Notes: generated from the letters alone by a model not told the origin. Counted from the stretch's first letter, positions 36,497 to 45,093 are shown. The stretch is DNA of 64,000 nucleotides from Tianweitania sp. UT-5YL-CI-8 (GCF_030010215.1 NZ_JASCRR010000009.1:1-64000); one strand, 5' to 3'. Program-made: numbers and translations.

Positions 36497-37114
36497 TCAG
36501 GCTCCTTTGGTCTCGGCAAAGAAAATCTTCGCCGCTTCGATCTCGTCCGGACGGACTTCGTGTCCGCCCTCATGCCATTTCAAGGTGACATCCGCGCCCA
36601 GCGCCTGCAAATGCGCTTCGAGCCGTGAGGTCAGGTTGGGCGGGCAGATCGGATCGCGACGCCCTGCGGTAATCAGGATCCTTCTGCCTTCGAGGCTGCC
36701 CGCCACCTCCGGCTCGAAGGGGATCAACGGGTGCATCAGCCCTGCCGCATCGAACAGACCAGGCGCGGAGAACACCACCGAGGCCAGGATGTTGGCACCG
36801 TTGGAGTAGCCGATGCCGAGAACCTTGGAAGGTTTCGTCGCATCGACATGGGCGCGGATGAACCCTGCCATCTTGGTCGTTGCGCGGGCCAGGTCGTCCA
36901 TGTCGTAGACGCCCTCGCCCGTGCGCCGGAAGAAGCGGGCAGCACCGTATTCGGACACGTCGCCGCGCGGTGCGATGACAGTCGCTTCCGGCACCAGTTC
37001 GCGGGCTAAGCCCAGGAGTTGATTTTCATCGCCGCCCGTGCCGTGAAGGGCGAAGACCAGAGGTCCGCCTGGCGCACCGGGCAGGACCTTGTGTGTGTAA
37101 GCGTCGGTCATCAT
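36497..37114 (-). CDS. Phospholipase/carboxylesterase family hydrolase
   Basis: A 205-residue alpha/beta hydrolase: oxyanion region LVFALHGTGGDENQLL, nucleophile elbow GIGYSNGANIL (GYSNG, about 107-111), Asp in TAGRRDPICPP and His in HEGGHEVRPDE. It resembles MhqD-type esterases, which are paired with MhqO-like dioxygenases; the next gene upstream is such a dioxygenase. Two ATGs are adjacent (37114 and 37111). Confidence 0.85.
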   Translation of the reverse strand: MMTDAYTHKVLPGAPGGPLVFALHGTGGDENQLLGLARELVPEATVIAPRGDVSEYGAARFFRRTGEGVYDMDDLARATTKMAGFIRAHVDATKPSKVLGIGYSNGANILASVVFSAPGLFDAAGLMHPLIPFEPEVAGSLEGRRILITAGRRDPICPPNLTSRLEAHLQALGADVTLKWHEGGHEVRPDEIEAAKIFFAETKGA

Positions 37115-37124
37115 GGCTTTCTCC

Positions 37125-38057
37125 TCAGTCGCCCAGGGGCTGGAGGTGCTTTTCCAACTGACCGCGCAGATGCTCGTGCTGCGTCGGTAGCTTCAACGCC
37201 TCGCCAAGATGGGCGGTATCCTCGTCACGGTCGAAGCCAGGTTCGTTGGTGGCGACTTCGAACAACACTCCACCCGGCGTCCGGAAGTAGATTGCCCAAA
37301 AGTAGTCGCGATCGATCACCGGCGTGACCTGATAGCCCGTATCCATAAGCGCCTTGCGCACCTCGAGCTGTTTGGCGCGGTTTTCGACCGCAAACGCGAT
37401 GTGATGGACCGAACCCGCTCCCAGCCCCGCGAAAGGCGCGCCGGAAATGGTTTCGATGTCGATGACATCGGCGCCATTGCCGCCCTTCACTGCCAGCCGC
37501 TTGGTGTTGCCGGAAGTGTCGACTTCCTCATAGCCCATGAACTTCAAAAGCTCCTCGGTGGCGCCGCCATCCTTCAGCCGAAGCGACGCGGAATGGAAAC
37601 CGCGAATCGCTTCATCGGCCGGGACACCGCCCTTGACCCAAGGCGCGCGCTCGTCGCCGTTCGCTTCCAGCACGGCGAACCCTTCGCCATCAGGACCGGT
37701 GAAAGCCAGCCGCGTCTCACCGAACTTTTCCTGGCGCTCCATGTTCTTCACGCCTTGCTCGGCAAGGTGCTTTTTCCAATAGCCAAGCGAGCCTTCCGGC
37801 ACTGAGAATACCGTGGTGCCGACTTCGCCCACTCCATGCCGACCCTTGCCGATATTTGGGAACGGGAAATAGGTCATTACCGAGCCCGGTGTGCCGAATT
37901 CATCGGCGTAGTAGAGATGATAGACATCCGGTGCATCGAAATTCACCGTCTTCTTGACGCGTCGCAGGCCGAGCTTGTGCGTGAAGAACGCATTGTTTTC
38001 CGCAGCATTCGCAGCCATGGATGTTACGTGGTGAAGCCCCTTGATCTGGTCGAGCAT
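37125..38057 (-). CDS. Ring-cleaving dioxygenase, MhqO-like (VOC fold)
   Basis: A 310-residue glyoxalase/dioxygenase-superfamily protein with two double-VOC halves. IKGLHHVTSMA carries the first metal His, GAGSVHHIAFAVENRAKQ the second and GGVLFEVATNEPGFDRDED the metal Glu. MhqO-type enzymes are linked to hydroquinone or quinone detoxification in Bacillus. It heads a three-gene minus-strand unit (dioxygenase, esterase, GNAT) with gaps of 10 and 1 bp. Confidence 0.86.
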   Translation of the reverse strand: MLDQIKGLHHVTSMAANAAENNAFFTHKLGLRRVKKTVNFDAPDVYHLYYADEFGTPGSVMTYFPFPNIGKGRHGVGEVGTTVFSVPEGSLGYWKKHLAEQGVKNMERQEKFGETRLAFTGPDGEGFAVLEANGDERAPWVKGGVPADEAIRGFHSASLRLKDGGATEELLKFMGYEEVDTSGNTKRLAVKGGNGADVIDIETISGAPFAGLGAGSVHHIAFAVENRAKQLEVRKALMDTGYQVTPVIDRDYFWAIYFRTPGGVLFEVATNEPGFDRDEDTAHLGEALKLPTQHEHLRGQLEKHLQPLGD

Positions 38058-38241
38058 TGTCTTGCCCTTTCTGCCGTCATGCGGCCCTTGTGATGGGCGG
38101 AATATGGCGACAAAGACCTAAGCGGCAAAGACGGCGTTCACAGAATGGACCGTGCTGAAATAGTGAACAATAGCAGGATGATTGTTCATCGACGCGTTAC
38201 GGTCGCTGAACTAAAGAAACACTCTTGTGCGCCCATAGAAA

Positions 38242-38264
38242 AAGCCCGCGACGAGCGCGGGCTT
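38242..38264 (-). terminator. Intrinsic terminator of the PRC-barrel gene
   Basis: AAGCCCGCG and CGCGGGCTT form a perfect 9-bp stem with a 5-nt loop, followed on the minus strand by TTTC; it begins 23 bp after the stop. Confidence 0.85.
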
Positions 38265-38286
38265 CCCTAAGCACTAAGGGTAATGA

Positions 38287-39249
38287 TTACTGTACGTTCA
38301 GAAGCTGCTGGTCGCGGTTCTGAGCAAACGTACCTTCATCATATTCCGGTGCAGCTTCAAGCTGTTCCTTGGTGAAGGTCGTGTACAGATACTTGTTGTT
38401 GTCGTTGTCGACCATGAAGGCGAGCTTTTCGCCGCCGATGGCAACTTCCTTCTCACCCATGCCAAGGAAACCGCCGACATTGACGATATAGGCATCGACC
38501 TTGCCGTCAGCCGTCAGGATGACGTCGCCGATTTCGCCGACATTGGCGTCATTGGCGCCATAGACGGTGGTTCCGACCAGGTCTTCAGCACGCATGTCCC
38601 CGGCAGGCATCTCCTTCAGCGTCGAACGATCGATCGCCGCGGTGGAGGTGCCATCGGTCGTTGCCGCCGGAGCGCCTGCGGCGGGAGCCTGCGCTGACTG
38701 ATCAGCGGGCGCTGGCGCCATTGGGGCGGCAGGCGCAGGTGCGGGAGCCTGAGCGGTCTGGTCGGTCGTCGGAGCCGGGGCAGCCGGATCGGTAGCCGCG
38801 CTCTGAGCGGGTGTAGGATCGAACGGCGTCTTGTCGAAGTCTGCCAGTTCGGTCAGCTGTTCCTTGGTTGCAGCAACTACCAGCCAGCGATCACCATTGC
38901 GCTCGGCCCAGTCAAACTCGCCATACGGCAGGGCTACATTCTTGGCACCGATGCCGAGGAAGCCGCCGACGCTGACAACAACGGCTTCCGCCTTGCCATC
39001 CGCTGTCATAACAATATCGCTAACGGTGCCGATCTTTTCCGCGTCGTCTGCGGTACCATTGTAGACGTCTTCGTCCATGATGTTGCTGGCAAGGTGCCCG
39101 TCGGTCGAAACTTCGGCGGCAGCGGGCGCGCCTTCTGTCACGGGAGCAGCTGGAGCCGCAGCCGGTGCCGGCGTCGTGGTATCCTGGGCATAGGCGGCAG
39201 TGGCGAGCAGGGTCGCGACGGCCGTGGTAGCCAAAAGATTGCGGATCAT
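38287..39249 (-). CDS. Exported protein with two PRC-barrel domains
   Basis: A 320-residue secreted protein: signal peptide (cleavage about AYAQ, residue 21), an Ala/Pro-rich segment, PRC-barrel 1 (about 60-140, KIGTVSDIVMTADGKAEAVVVSVGGFLGIGAKNVALPY), a long Ala/Pro/Gln linker (about 145-205) and PRC-barrel 2 (about 220-300, NVGEIGDVILTADGKVDAYIVNVGGFLGMGEKEVAI). Such proteins are frequent stress-induced envelope proteins in rhizobia; the molecular role is unknown. An EcfG-type promoter lies about 100 bp upstream and a strong terminator follows. Confidence 0.88.
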   Translation of the reverse strand: MIRNLLATTAVATLLATAAYAQDTTTPAPAAAPAAPVTEGAPAAAEVSTDGHLASNIMDEDVYNGTADDAEKIGTVSDIVMTADGKAEAVVVSVGGFLGIGAKNVALPYGEFDWAERNGDRWLVVAATKEQLTELADFDKTPFDPTPAQSAATDPAAPAPTTDQTAQAPAPAPAAPMAPAPADQSAQAPAAGAPAATTDGTSTAAIDRSTLKEMPAGDMRAEDLVGTTVYGANDANVGEIGDVILTADGKVDAYIVNVGGFLGMGEKEVAIGGEKLAFMVDNDNNKYLYTTFTKEQLEAAPEYDEGTFAQNRDQQLLNVQ

Positions 39250-39346
39250 GATAATGTCTCCTTGTGCGTGATCTCAAATCTCGTGCGAACTGCGCTCCGG
39301 CTGCTCTTTCGCAGGAAGGCCGGGGCGCAGCTTTTCACGGTAGCAC

Positions 39347-39371
39347 AACGTCGCGATACGTATGTGGTTCC
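39347..39371 (-). promoter_or_regulatory. EcfG-type promoter for the PRC-barrel gene
   Basis: GGAAC (39371-39367) and CGTT (39350-39347) with N16 between, on the minus strand; leader about 90 nt. Confidence 0.8.
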
Positions 39372-39438
39372 GCTACATCCCCCTAAATGCCGCTTTTTCC
39401 AACCGTTCCCGCCAGCTCCCAAGTTTTTTCTAAGTTGA

Positions 39439-39463
39439 GGAACAAACACCTCTTTTTGCCGTT
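39439..39463 (+). promoter_or_regulatory. EcfG-type promoter for the lipid kinase gene
   Basis: GGAAC (39439-39443), N16, CGTT (39460-39463); about 55 bp before the start codon at 39519. Back to back with the PRC-barrel promoter. Confidence 0.8.
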
Positions 39464-39518
39464 TCGGACCTTATGAACCATGAAATTCGGCGAGGGCCGT
39501 TGTTGGAATTGAGGGACA

Positions 39519-40433
39519 ATGAAATTCGCAGCCGTACTCAACCGCGACGGCGGAACCTTGCGTACCACTGATCTCGATGAATTCTCGGCGCGAGTTCATA
39601 CTGCATTGGAAGAAGCCGGACACTCGGTTTCGATTGAGATTGTGTCGGGCAGCGAAATTGCCGACGCAATTGATAAAGCCGCTGCCAAGCGTGTTGACGT
39701 GGTGATGGTCGGCGGTGGCGACGGCACCGTGTCGACGGCGGCGGCAAAGCTCAAGGGAAAAGAAAAGGCACTCGCCATTCTGCCCGCAGGCACGATGAAC
39801 CTGTTCGCCCGCAGCCTGCAGATCCCCCAGACGCTGGATGGCGCCGTCAATGCCTTTGCCACCGGTGAAATCCGCGCAGTCGATGTTGCGACAGCGAATG
39901 GCATCCCGTTCGTACATCAGTTCTCAGTTGGCATGCATGCCAAACTGGTTCATCTGCGTGAGAAGAAAAACTTCGCGTCCCGCCTCGGCAAAATTCGGGC
40001 CTCGCTCCATGCGGCATGGGAGACCATTCACAACCCTCCTGCGTTGGATGTAAAACTATCAATCGGCCAGGCTGAGATTTTAACAAAGGCGACCAGCATC
40101 GGCGTCACGAACAATTTGTTCGGAGAAGGGCACCTTCCCTATACCGACCAGCCCGACGGCGGTACTCTCGGCGTCTACATCACCATAGCGCAACAAAGAG
40201 GGGAATTAGTTCGTCTGCTGGCGAAGATGGCGCGCGGCAAATGGAGAGATAACGACCAGATCGAAATCCACGAAGCGCAAAATGTGCGCCTCGAAGTCAG
40301 GTCCTCTAAACGCTACAAGCGTGTTATCGATGGGGAACTGTCGCAACTCGAAAAGGTGACGGACTTCAAGATTCATCCTGGAGCGTTGAACGTCCTAGTG
40401 CCACAGCGCGCCGAAACGAAGAAAGCGGCATGA
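39519..40433 (+). CDS. Diacylglycerol kinase-family protein, stress-regulated
   Basis: A 304-residue lipid kinase-like protein: FAAVLNRDGGTLRTTD, the nucleotide loop VVMVGGGDGTVSTAAAKL (about 60-77), LAILPAGTMNLFARSLQIP, FVHQFSVGMHAKLV and the C-terminal VIDGELSQLEKV. It differs from the 28652 gene mainly in having GTMNLFARSL where that has GTANDFARTM. The substrate may be a membrane lipid. The GSR-type promoter in front suggests induction in stress or stationary phase. Confidence 0.86.
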   Translation: MKFAAVLNRDGGTLRTTDLDEFSARVHTALEEAGHSVSIEIVSGSEIADAIDKAAAKRVDVVMVGGGDGTVSTAAAKLKGKEKALAILPAGTMNLFARSLQIPQTLDGAVNAFATGEIRAVDVATANGIPFVHQFSVGMHAKLVHLREKKNFASRLGKIRASLHAAWETIHNPPALDVKLSIGQAEILTKATSIGVTNNLFGEGHLPYTDQPDGGTLGVYITIAQQRGELVRLLAKMARGKWRDNDQIEIHEAQNVRLEVRSSKRYKRVIDGELSQLEKVTDFKIHPGALNVLVPQRAETKKAA

Positions 40434-40461
40434 CTTACGCCGCCTCCATCGTCGTAGATGG

Positions 40462-40641
40462 TTATGGCGTCGTCTGGGTCGTCGGGTTCTGACCTTGGGC
40501 AGCGTTGTCGATCATATCGCCATAAACTTCGACGCCGAACCACACGGCTGCGGCAAGCACGAGACCTACGATCAAGATCATAAGCACATGCCTACCTTTT
40601 CTGCCCTGTTTGGCGTTTTGTTCGGAAACAATTTTGGTCAT
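40462..40641 (-). CDS. Small single-pass membrane protein, 59 residues
   Basis: A short gene in what looks like intergenic DNA: MTKIVSEQNAKQGRKGRH, one transmembrane helix (VLMILIVGLVLAAAVWFGVEV, about residues 19-39) and a polar tail GQNPTTQTTP. Support for it being real: AGGAG 7 nt before the ATG, a perfect EcfG-type promoter 39 bp upstream on the same strand, a basic-in topology, and a complete frame between two genes. Function unknown; I do not recognise a family. Confidence 0.78.
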   Translation of the reverse strand: MTKIVSEQNAKQGRKGRHVLMILIVGLVLAAAVWFGVEVYGDMIDNAAQGQNPTTQTTP

Positions 40642-40679
40642 CTGATGGCTCCTGGCGCGTTCGTTGGCTTCAGGAGGCT

Positions 40680-40704
40680 AACGGCAGGCAACCATCATGG
40701 TTCC
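40680..40704 (-). promoter_or_regulatory. EcfG-type promoter for the 59-residue membrane protein
   Basis: GGAAC (40704-40700), N16, CGTT (40683-40680) on the minus strand; leader about 33 nt. Confidence 0.8.
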
Positions 40705-40756
40705 AGCGCTTTTGCACCTGCGGCCCTTGGGCTTTATGGGGAGAGGTTTGGTGACC

Positions 40757-42292
40757 ATGGCTGACCAACAAAGGGTGGGCGCTCTTCCCGAACACGTCGT
40801 GGAAGCGATCAACGATCCGCAGCGTCTGTCGGTGCTCCATGAGCTGGAAGCATCCGAGGCTGTCGGTGATGCGGATTTCGATCGCATCGCCAAGCTCGCT
40901 TCGGCGATCATGGACGTACCAGTGGCGCTCGTGAGCCTCGTCGATATCGACCGCCAATGGTTCCGTTCGGCCGTTGGGCTGAGCGAGCGTGAGACACCGA
41001 TCGACCAATCCTTTTGTGCCCACGCGATTGCGGGGGATGGCGAGCCAATGGTCGTTTTCGACGCCAGCGCCGACCCGCGCTTTGCACAAAATCCACTCGT
41101 GACCGGCGAACACCATTTTCGTTTCTATGCCGGCGTGCCCATGCGGGTGGCGAATGCTGCCATCGGCACGCTCTGCGTGATTGATCGCCAGCCGCGTCCG
41201 GAACCCTCGGCAGATCAGGTGGAACAGTTGCGGGCCTTGGCAGAGTTGGCTGCCAGCATTTTCTCGCTCAAGGCCGGAACGCGCGCCGGTGAAAAAGCGC
41301 AGGTTGCCTTGGTACGCGAAGAACGGCGGCGTGCAATTGCCATCGAAGCCGCGTCCCTCGCAAGTTGGGTCTGGGATGCCCGCAGCGGCGTGGTTGAATG
41401 CGATGAACTTTTACCCGAGTTGCTGGGGCTTCAAACGACCACGCGGATGCGCGCACGGGATGTTTTCACCGCCATAGACCGCCGCGACTTAGGCAAAACA
41501 GGGACGATGTTCCGCGAAACTTTGGCTGACAGCGACGAGTATTTCGGCGAATATCGCGTGCGCGGCACCGAGCCCTCGCGCTGGCTGGCGACACGCGGTC
41601 GTGTGGTGGAACGCGACTCCGATGGCAAAGCACTGCTTGTCTTCGGCGTGAACTATGACATCACCGAAGCTCGGGCCACCAACGAGCGGCAGAGATTATT
41701 GCTGCGCGAGCTCAATCATCGGGTCAAGAACACTCTTGCAACCGTCCAGGCGCTGGCGACCCAAACGGTTCGACATGCCCGAAACCCCAGCGATTTCCTA
41801 GAAGCGTTCAGCGCACGCCTGCGTTCGTTGGGCTTGGCGCATGGGCTGCTGTCCGACCACGAATGGCGCGGCATCAGCATTCGCGAGCTGATCCGCACGG
41901 AGCTTCAGCCTTTTCAGGAGGCGCGCCCTCGAATAGCCTTGCGCGGTCAGGATGTCCTGCTGTCGCCGGATCAAGCCGTCGGCCTGGCGCTTGTGTTGCA
42001 TGAACTCGGCAGCAATGCCGTCAAATATGGGTCGCTGTCAGTGCCACAAGGCTCTGTGCTACTGGAATGGTCCGTGCGTGGCCGCGAGGATAAGCGCCTG
42101 CTGGATATGAGCTGGCTGGAAAGCGGCGGCCCGGCCGTGAGCGCACCTGCGCATCATGGCTTCGGCTCTATCCTGATTAAGCGCGGGCTGGCGAAGGTGC
42201 TGTCCAGCGAAGTAATCCACGAATTCAGGCCGGAAGGCGTTTATGCCGGCATTTCTATGCCACTCGCCTCGGCTGAGGAAACGCAACCGTGA
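40757..42292 (+). CDS. HWE-family histidine kinase with GAF and PAS domains
   Basis: A 511-residue soluble sensor kinase. Residues about 25-160 form a GAF domain (VPVALVSLVDIDRQWFRSAVGL, FCAHAI, FYAGVPMRVANAAIGTLCVID); about 195-305 a PAS fold; the HWE/HisKA_2 phospho-acceptor is LLLRELNHRVKNTLATVQAL (His near 320), and the ATPase N-box is LVLHELGSNAVKYGSLS. There is no membrane segment. HWE/HisKA_2 kinases are the usual input to PhyR. The ATG at 40757 has GAGAGG upstream; an in-frame start at 40697 would run back into the promoter of the small divergent gene. Confidence 0.9.
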   Translation: MADQQRVGALPEHVVEAINDPQRLSVLHELEASEAVGDADFDRIAKLASAIMDVPVALVSLVDIDRQWFRSAVGLSERETPIDQSFCAHAIAGDGEPMVVFDASADPRFAQNPLVTGEHHFRFYAGVPMRVANAAIGTLCVIDRQPRPEPSADQVEQLRALAELAASIFSLKAGTRAGEKAQVALVREERRRAIAIEAASLASWVWDARSGVVECDELLPELLGLQTTTRMRARDVFTAIDRRDLGKTGTMFRETLADSDEYFGEYRVRGTEPSRWLATRGRVVERDSDGKALLVFGVNYDITEARATNERQRLLLRELNHRVKNTLATVQALATQTVRHARNPSDFLEAFSARLRSLGLAHGLLSDHEWRGISIRELIRTELQPFQEARPRIALRGQDVLLSPDQAVGLALVLHELGSNAVKYGSLSVPQGSVLLEWSVRGREDKRLLDMSWLESGGPAVSAPAHHGFGSILIKRGLAKVLSSEVIHEFRPEGVYAGISMPLASAEETQP

Positions 42293-42327
42293 ATGCCACG
42301 AATGGCACGCAGGCATGGCCGGCTGGG

Positions 42328-42777
42328 TTAGGATTTGTCCGCCCCGGGGATACGCTTGCGGCTGTTCTCCTGAAACACCTTGAACGCAAGCACAGCGAGC
42401 AAGGGGCCTGCCAACGCGCCCAAAGCAGTCCGGTTGCGTAGGAGAAGCGGCACGGCTGCAACCGCCGCTGCGATGCCGATTGATCTCGCCTCGGATGAGC
42501 GCCGCACTTTGGTTTTCCGAACCTGGGCACCAGCGGAAATCTTGTCGATGAGGATGATGATACCTGCGAGCACGAAAAAGCCTATCCCAAAGCCAATGGC
42601 GGCTGAGATATGGCCGTAATATCGAGCTACCGTCATGAAAGCGGCACCGATCAGAAAACCGGCGCCGCAAGCAACAGCAATGCCGGCGATGAGATAAGTA
42701 ATCGCCAGTTGGCGGATGCGACGTAACATCTGCACCGCCTCAGTCGTTGCAAGGCCGGCGATCAGGGATGCGAGCAT
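42328..42777 (-). CDS. Small polytopic membrane protein
   Basis: A 149-residue protein with two adjacent hydrophobic stretches (about 27-50 and 60-80) and a less hydrophobic third (about 100-130). The arrangement MLASLIAGLATTEAVQMLRRIRQLAITYLIAG resembles phage-holin-superfamily (DUF1469-like) proteins that commonly follow DUF883 genes. Function unknown. It begins 30 bp after the DUF883 gene and is presumably in the same stress-controlled transcript. Confidence 0.7.
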   Translation of the reverse strand: MLASLIAGLATTEAVQMLRRIRQLAITYLIAGIAVACGAGFLIGAAFMTVARYYGHISAAIGFGIGFFVLAGIIILIDKISAGAQVRKTKVRRSSEARSIGIAAAVAAVPLLLRNRTALGALAGPLLAVLAFKVFQENSRKRIPGADKS

Positions 42778-42807
42778 AGACGGTCCACCAAGTTAAATGC
42801 GCCTGAT

Positions 42808-43131
42808 TCAGCGGCGGGTTAGCAATGCGAAGAAAAATCCGACCCCGGCTGCGATAGCGAGCGATGTGATCGGCTTCTCGTGAACATGGGCGATGACTTG
42901 TGCTTCGAGGTCCTTGGCGTTGGTCTTCAGGGAGTCCAAGGCAGCCTCGCCCTGTACCTTGAGCTGTTCCGCGCCCTGCGCGGCTGCGCGTTTTGCAGCG
43001 CCGAAACCGTGCTCGCTCGTTGCTGCAAGATCAGCAGTCAGCCGCTCGACATCCGCTTTCAGCGCGGCGATGTCGGCCTCCAATTGAGCGACGTCTCTTT
43101 GGGCAGCGCCTGCCCTGGTTGCAGCAGCCAT
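42808..43131 (-). CDS. DUF883 (ElaB/YqjD-like) membrane-anchored protein
   Basis: A 107-residue protein with a long amphipathic helical region (about 10-80, heptad-like: DVAQLEADIAALKADVERLTADLA) and a C-terminal anchor ITSLAIAAGVGFFFALLTRR. ElaB/YqjD proteins of E. coli are stationary-phase proteins, YqjD being associated with ribosomes at the membrane. An EcfG-type promoter 33 bp upstream agrees with stress expression. Confidence 0.88.
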   Translation of the reverse strand: MAAATRAGAAQRDVAQLEADIAALKADVERLTADLAATSEHGFGAAKRAAAQGAEQLKVQGEAALDSLKTNAKDLEAQVIAHVHEKPITSLAIAAGVGFFFALLTRR

Positions 43132-43163
43132 GTATTACTCCTTTGTGTAGACAGAAACCCTCC

Positions 43164-43188
43164 AACGCCTGAGCTAAGGCAAAGTTCC
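43164..43188 (-). promoter_or_regulatory. EcfG-type promoter for the DUF883 gene
   Basis: GGAAC (43188-43184), N16, CGTT (43167-43164) on the minus strand; leader about 26 nt. Confidence 0.8.
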
Positions 43189-43266
43189 CTCTTAGGAGTA
43201 AACGAACTTGCCCGGATGGTTCAATCCCGTGAAGTCGCTGACCTGGACGAGCTACGCGTTACGCGA

Positions 43267-43995
43267 TCACATCAGCGGGCGCTTGGTTTCAGGAAGACCG
43301 CGCCAGCCTGCGACCGCAGATAGACCTTCGGCATCAAGAATCTCGCACCCGCCCTCCCGCCAACGGATCATTCCCCGATCGATCAGCTTGCGAATAGTCT
43401 TGTTTGTATGAACGAGCGACAATCCAAGCGTATCAGCGATATGCTGCTGCGTCACAGGAATCTCCACCTGCCTGTGTCCATGAAGCTCAACGGACCTGGC
43501 GCGTCCGTGTAGGAAAGCGATGAGATAGGCCGTACGTTCCAACGCGTTGCGCCTCCCGACGCTGAGCAGGTTCTCATCGAGCATCTGTTCTTCGCGGGCG
43601 GCGATCCATGTGAGATCGTAAGCGAGGCCGGGGTGATGCCGGTAGACCACATTGAGATTCTGGCGTTCGAAAACGCAAAGCAACATCGAGGATAGCGCCT
43701 CTACAGAGTGCTGCATCTCGCCCATCACGCTCCCCTGCAGACCAACAAGATCGCCCGGTAGAATATAGTTTAGGATTTGTCGACGTCCGTCAGGCAGCAA
43801 CTTGTAGCGAAATCCCCAGCCCGACAGAACAGTGTATAAATGTGCGCTGTGGCTTCCTTCGACCAGAACGGCCGAGCCTTTCTCTACCGAAAGCTCGCCT
43901 TTCTTGAACCTGCTGATGAAGGTGAGTTCCTCAGGCTCGAAGTCTCGGAAGACCTTGAGTGGCCTAGGCGGGCAAAGCCTCGCAAGGGTATTGAC
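43267..43995 (-). pseudogene. Crp/Fnr-family regulator gene without a recognisable start codon
   Basis: Open frame with a complete cyclic-nucleotide-binding-like domain (FEPEELTFISRFKKGEL, then VLVEGSHSAHLYTVLSGWGFRYKLLPDGRRQI, ILPGDLVGLQG) and a C-terminal winged HTH (VTQQHIADTLGLSLVHTNKTIRKLIDRGMIRW). No FNR-type cysteine cluster is seen. The frame is open from an upstream stop at 44029-44031, yet no ATG, GTG or TTG occurs before a TTG at 43800, which would delete the first third of the sensor domain. The expected start region (GTC at 43995-43993) may be a mutated start codon or a sequence error, or a rare codon such as the CTG at 44025 may be used. The remaining frame is intact. No EcfG-type promoter faces it. 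Confidence 0.7.
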
Positions 43996-44172
43996 GGGTT
44001 GAGAAAACGCGCGGTGTTGCGCCAGACATCATCGTGCTCCAAACACATTGTTTCAAAACGATTTTTAAGTGATCGTGTCCATGCATTTTGCAGACTAGCT
44101 ATGTCTTTTTTAAATGACAACATTTCGCTTTATGGTCACCTATCGCGACTCGTTTTGCGGAGATTTCTTTAA

Positions 44173-44556
44173 TTGCAGCAGCCGCTTACCGGAATGAAAA
44201 TTCTCGTTTTAGAAGATGAATTCCTGATCGCTATGGATGTCGAGCAACTGTGCCGGGACCATGGGGCCGAGGATGTCGTGATCATGCAGACCGTCGATCA
44301 TATGTCGGCGGAACATGCCGCGACATCTTTCGACGCGGCTGTCGTGGACCTGATGCTGAACAATCAATCGACGATCGACTATGCCCGCAAGCTTCAAAAC
44401 GCGGGAATGCCTTTTGTCTTTGCTTCAGGCTACACCGACACGAAGGAGATGCTCTCTGATTTCCCTGAAGTTGTTTTGGTGTCGAAGCCCTATGCGGGCT
44501 CCGATCTCATTGAAGCGCTTGTCGAAGCTTCGTCGCGCCGCTCAAGCGGCGTTTGA
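44173..44556 (+). CDS. Single-domain response regulator (FAT GUY-like)
   Basis: A 127-residue receiver: acidic pair in LVLEDEFLIAMD, Asp59 in AAVVDLMLNN, and MPFVFASGYTD followed by VLVSKPYAGSDL. The PFxFASGY block is close to the PFxFATGY motif of 'FAT GUY' receivers, several of which act in the alphaproteobacterial general stress response as phosphate intermediates or sinks between HWE kinases and PhyR. Start: TTG at 44173 with GGAG 10 nt upstream; the ATG at 44194 (MKILVLEDEF) is the alternative. It converges with ecfG, overlapping by 15 bp. Confidence 0.8.
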   Translation: MQQPLTGMKILVLEDEFLIAMDVEQLCRDHGAEDVVIMQTVDHMSAEHAATSFDAAVVDLMLNNQSTIDYARKLQNAGMPFVFASGYTDTKEMLSDFPEVVLVSKPYAGSDLIEALVEASSRRSSGV

Positions 44557-45090
44557 ACCCATCACCTGGCTGGCGATCGAATCCGGACCGTATTCCGATT
44601 CCCCGGAAATCTGCAGGATTTCCTGAAGCCGGCTGCGCGCGCGGCTGACGCGGCTTTTGATCGTACCCACGGCACACTGGCAAATCTCTGCCGCTTCCTC
44701 GTAGGAGAAACCTGAGGCGCCGATCAGGATGATCGCTTCGCGCTGGTCCTCGGGAAGCTTTTCGAGCGCGGTGCGGAAATCCTCAAGATCGAGCTGTCCT
44801 TGCTGGGCGGGGTGCACCGCCAGCCTGCCAGTCATGGCTCCGTCGCTATCCTGGACCTCACGGCCGCGCTTGCGCATCTGTGAGTAGAACTCGTTACGAA
44901 GGATTGTGAACAACCATGCCTTCAAGTTCGTCCCTGGTTGAAAGCTCTCATGCTTGTCCCAAGCCTTCACGAGCGTTTCCTGGACGAGGTCATCGGCTTT
45001 GTCGGAGTTCTGCGCCAGCGACATTGCAAAGGCGCGCAGGCTGGGAATGGCTGCCAGCAAATCGGTCTTGAAACCCTGCGAAACGGCCAT
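44542..45090 (-). CDS. ecfG: General stress response sigma factor EcfG (ECF15)
   Basis: A 182-residue ECF sigma factor. Region 2: LRAFAMSLAQNSDKADDLVQETLVKAWDKHESFQPGTNLKAWLFTILRNEFYSQMRKR. Region 4: LPEDQREAIILIGASGFSYEEAAEICQCAVGTIKSRVSRARSRLQ. It directs transcription from GGAAC-N16-CGTT promoters in this order and is held by NepR until PhyR is phosphorylated. It starts 3 bp after nepR in the same transcript, whose own promoter is of the EcfG type (positive feedback). Confidence 0.95.
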   Translation of the reverse strand: MAVSQGFKTDLLAAIPSLRAFAMSLAQNSDKADDLVQETLVKAWDKHESFQPGTNLKAWLFTILRNEFYSQMRKRGREVQDSDGAMTGRLAVHPAQQGQLDLEDFRTALEKLPEDQREAIILIGASGFSYEEAAEICQCAVGTIKSRVSRARSRLQEILQISGESEYGPDSIASQVMGSNAA

Positions 45091-45093
45091 GGC

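Noticed and set aside
43884-44123. 79-codon frame overlapping the Crp/Fnr 5' region
   Set aside because: It overlaps the conserved sensor-domain frame and has no ribosome site or family motifs; considered a shadow, though a frameshift joining the two frames cannot be fully excluded.
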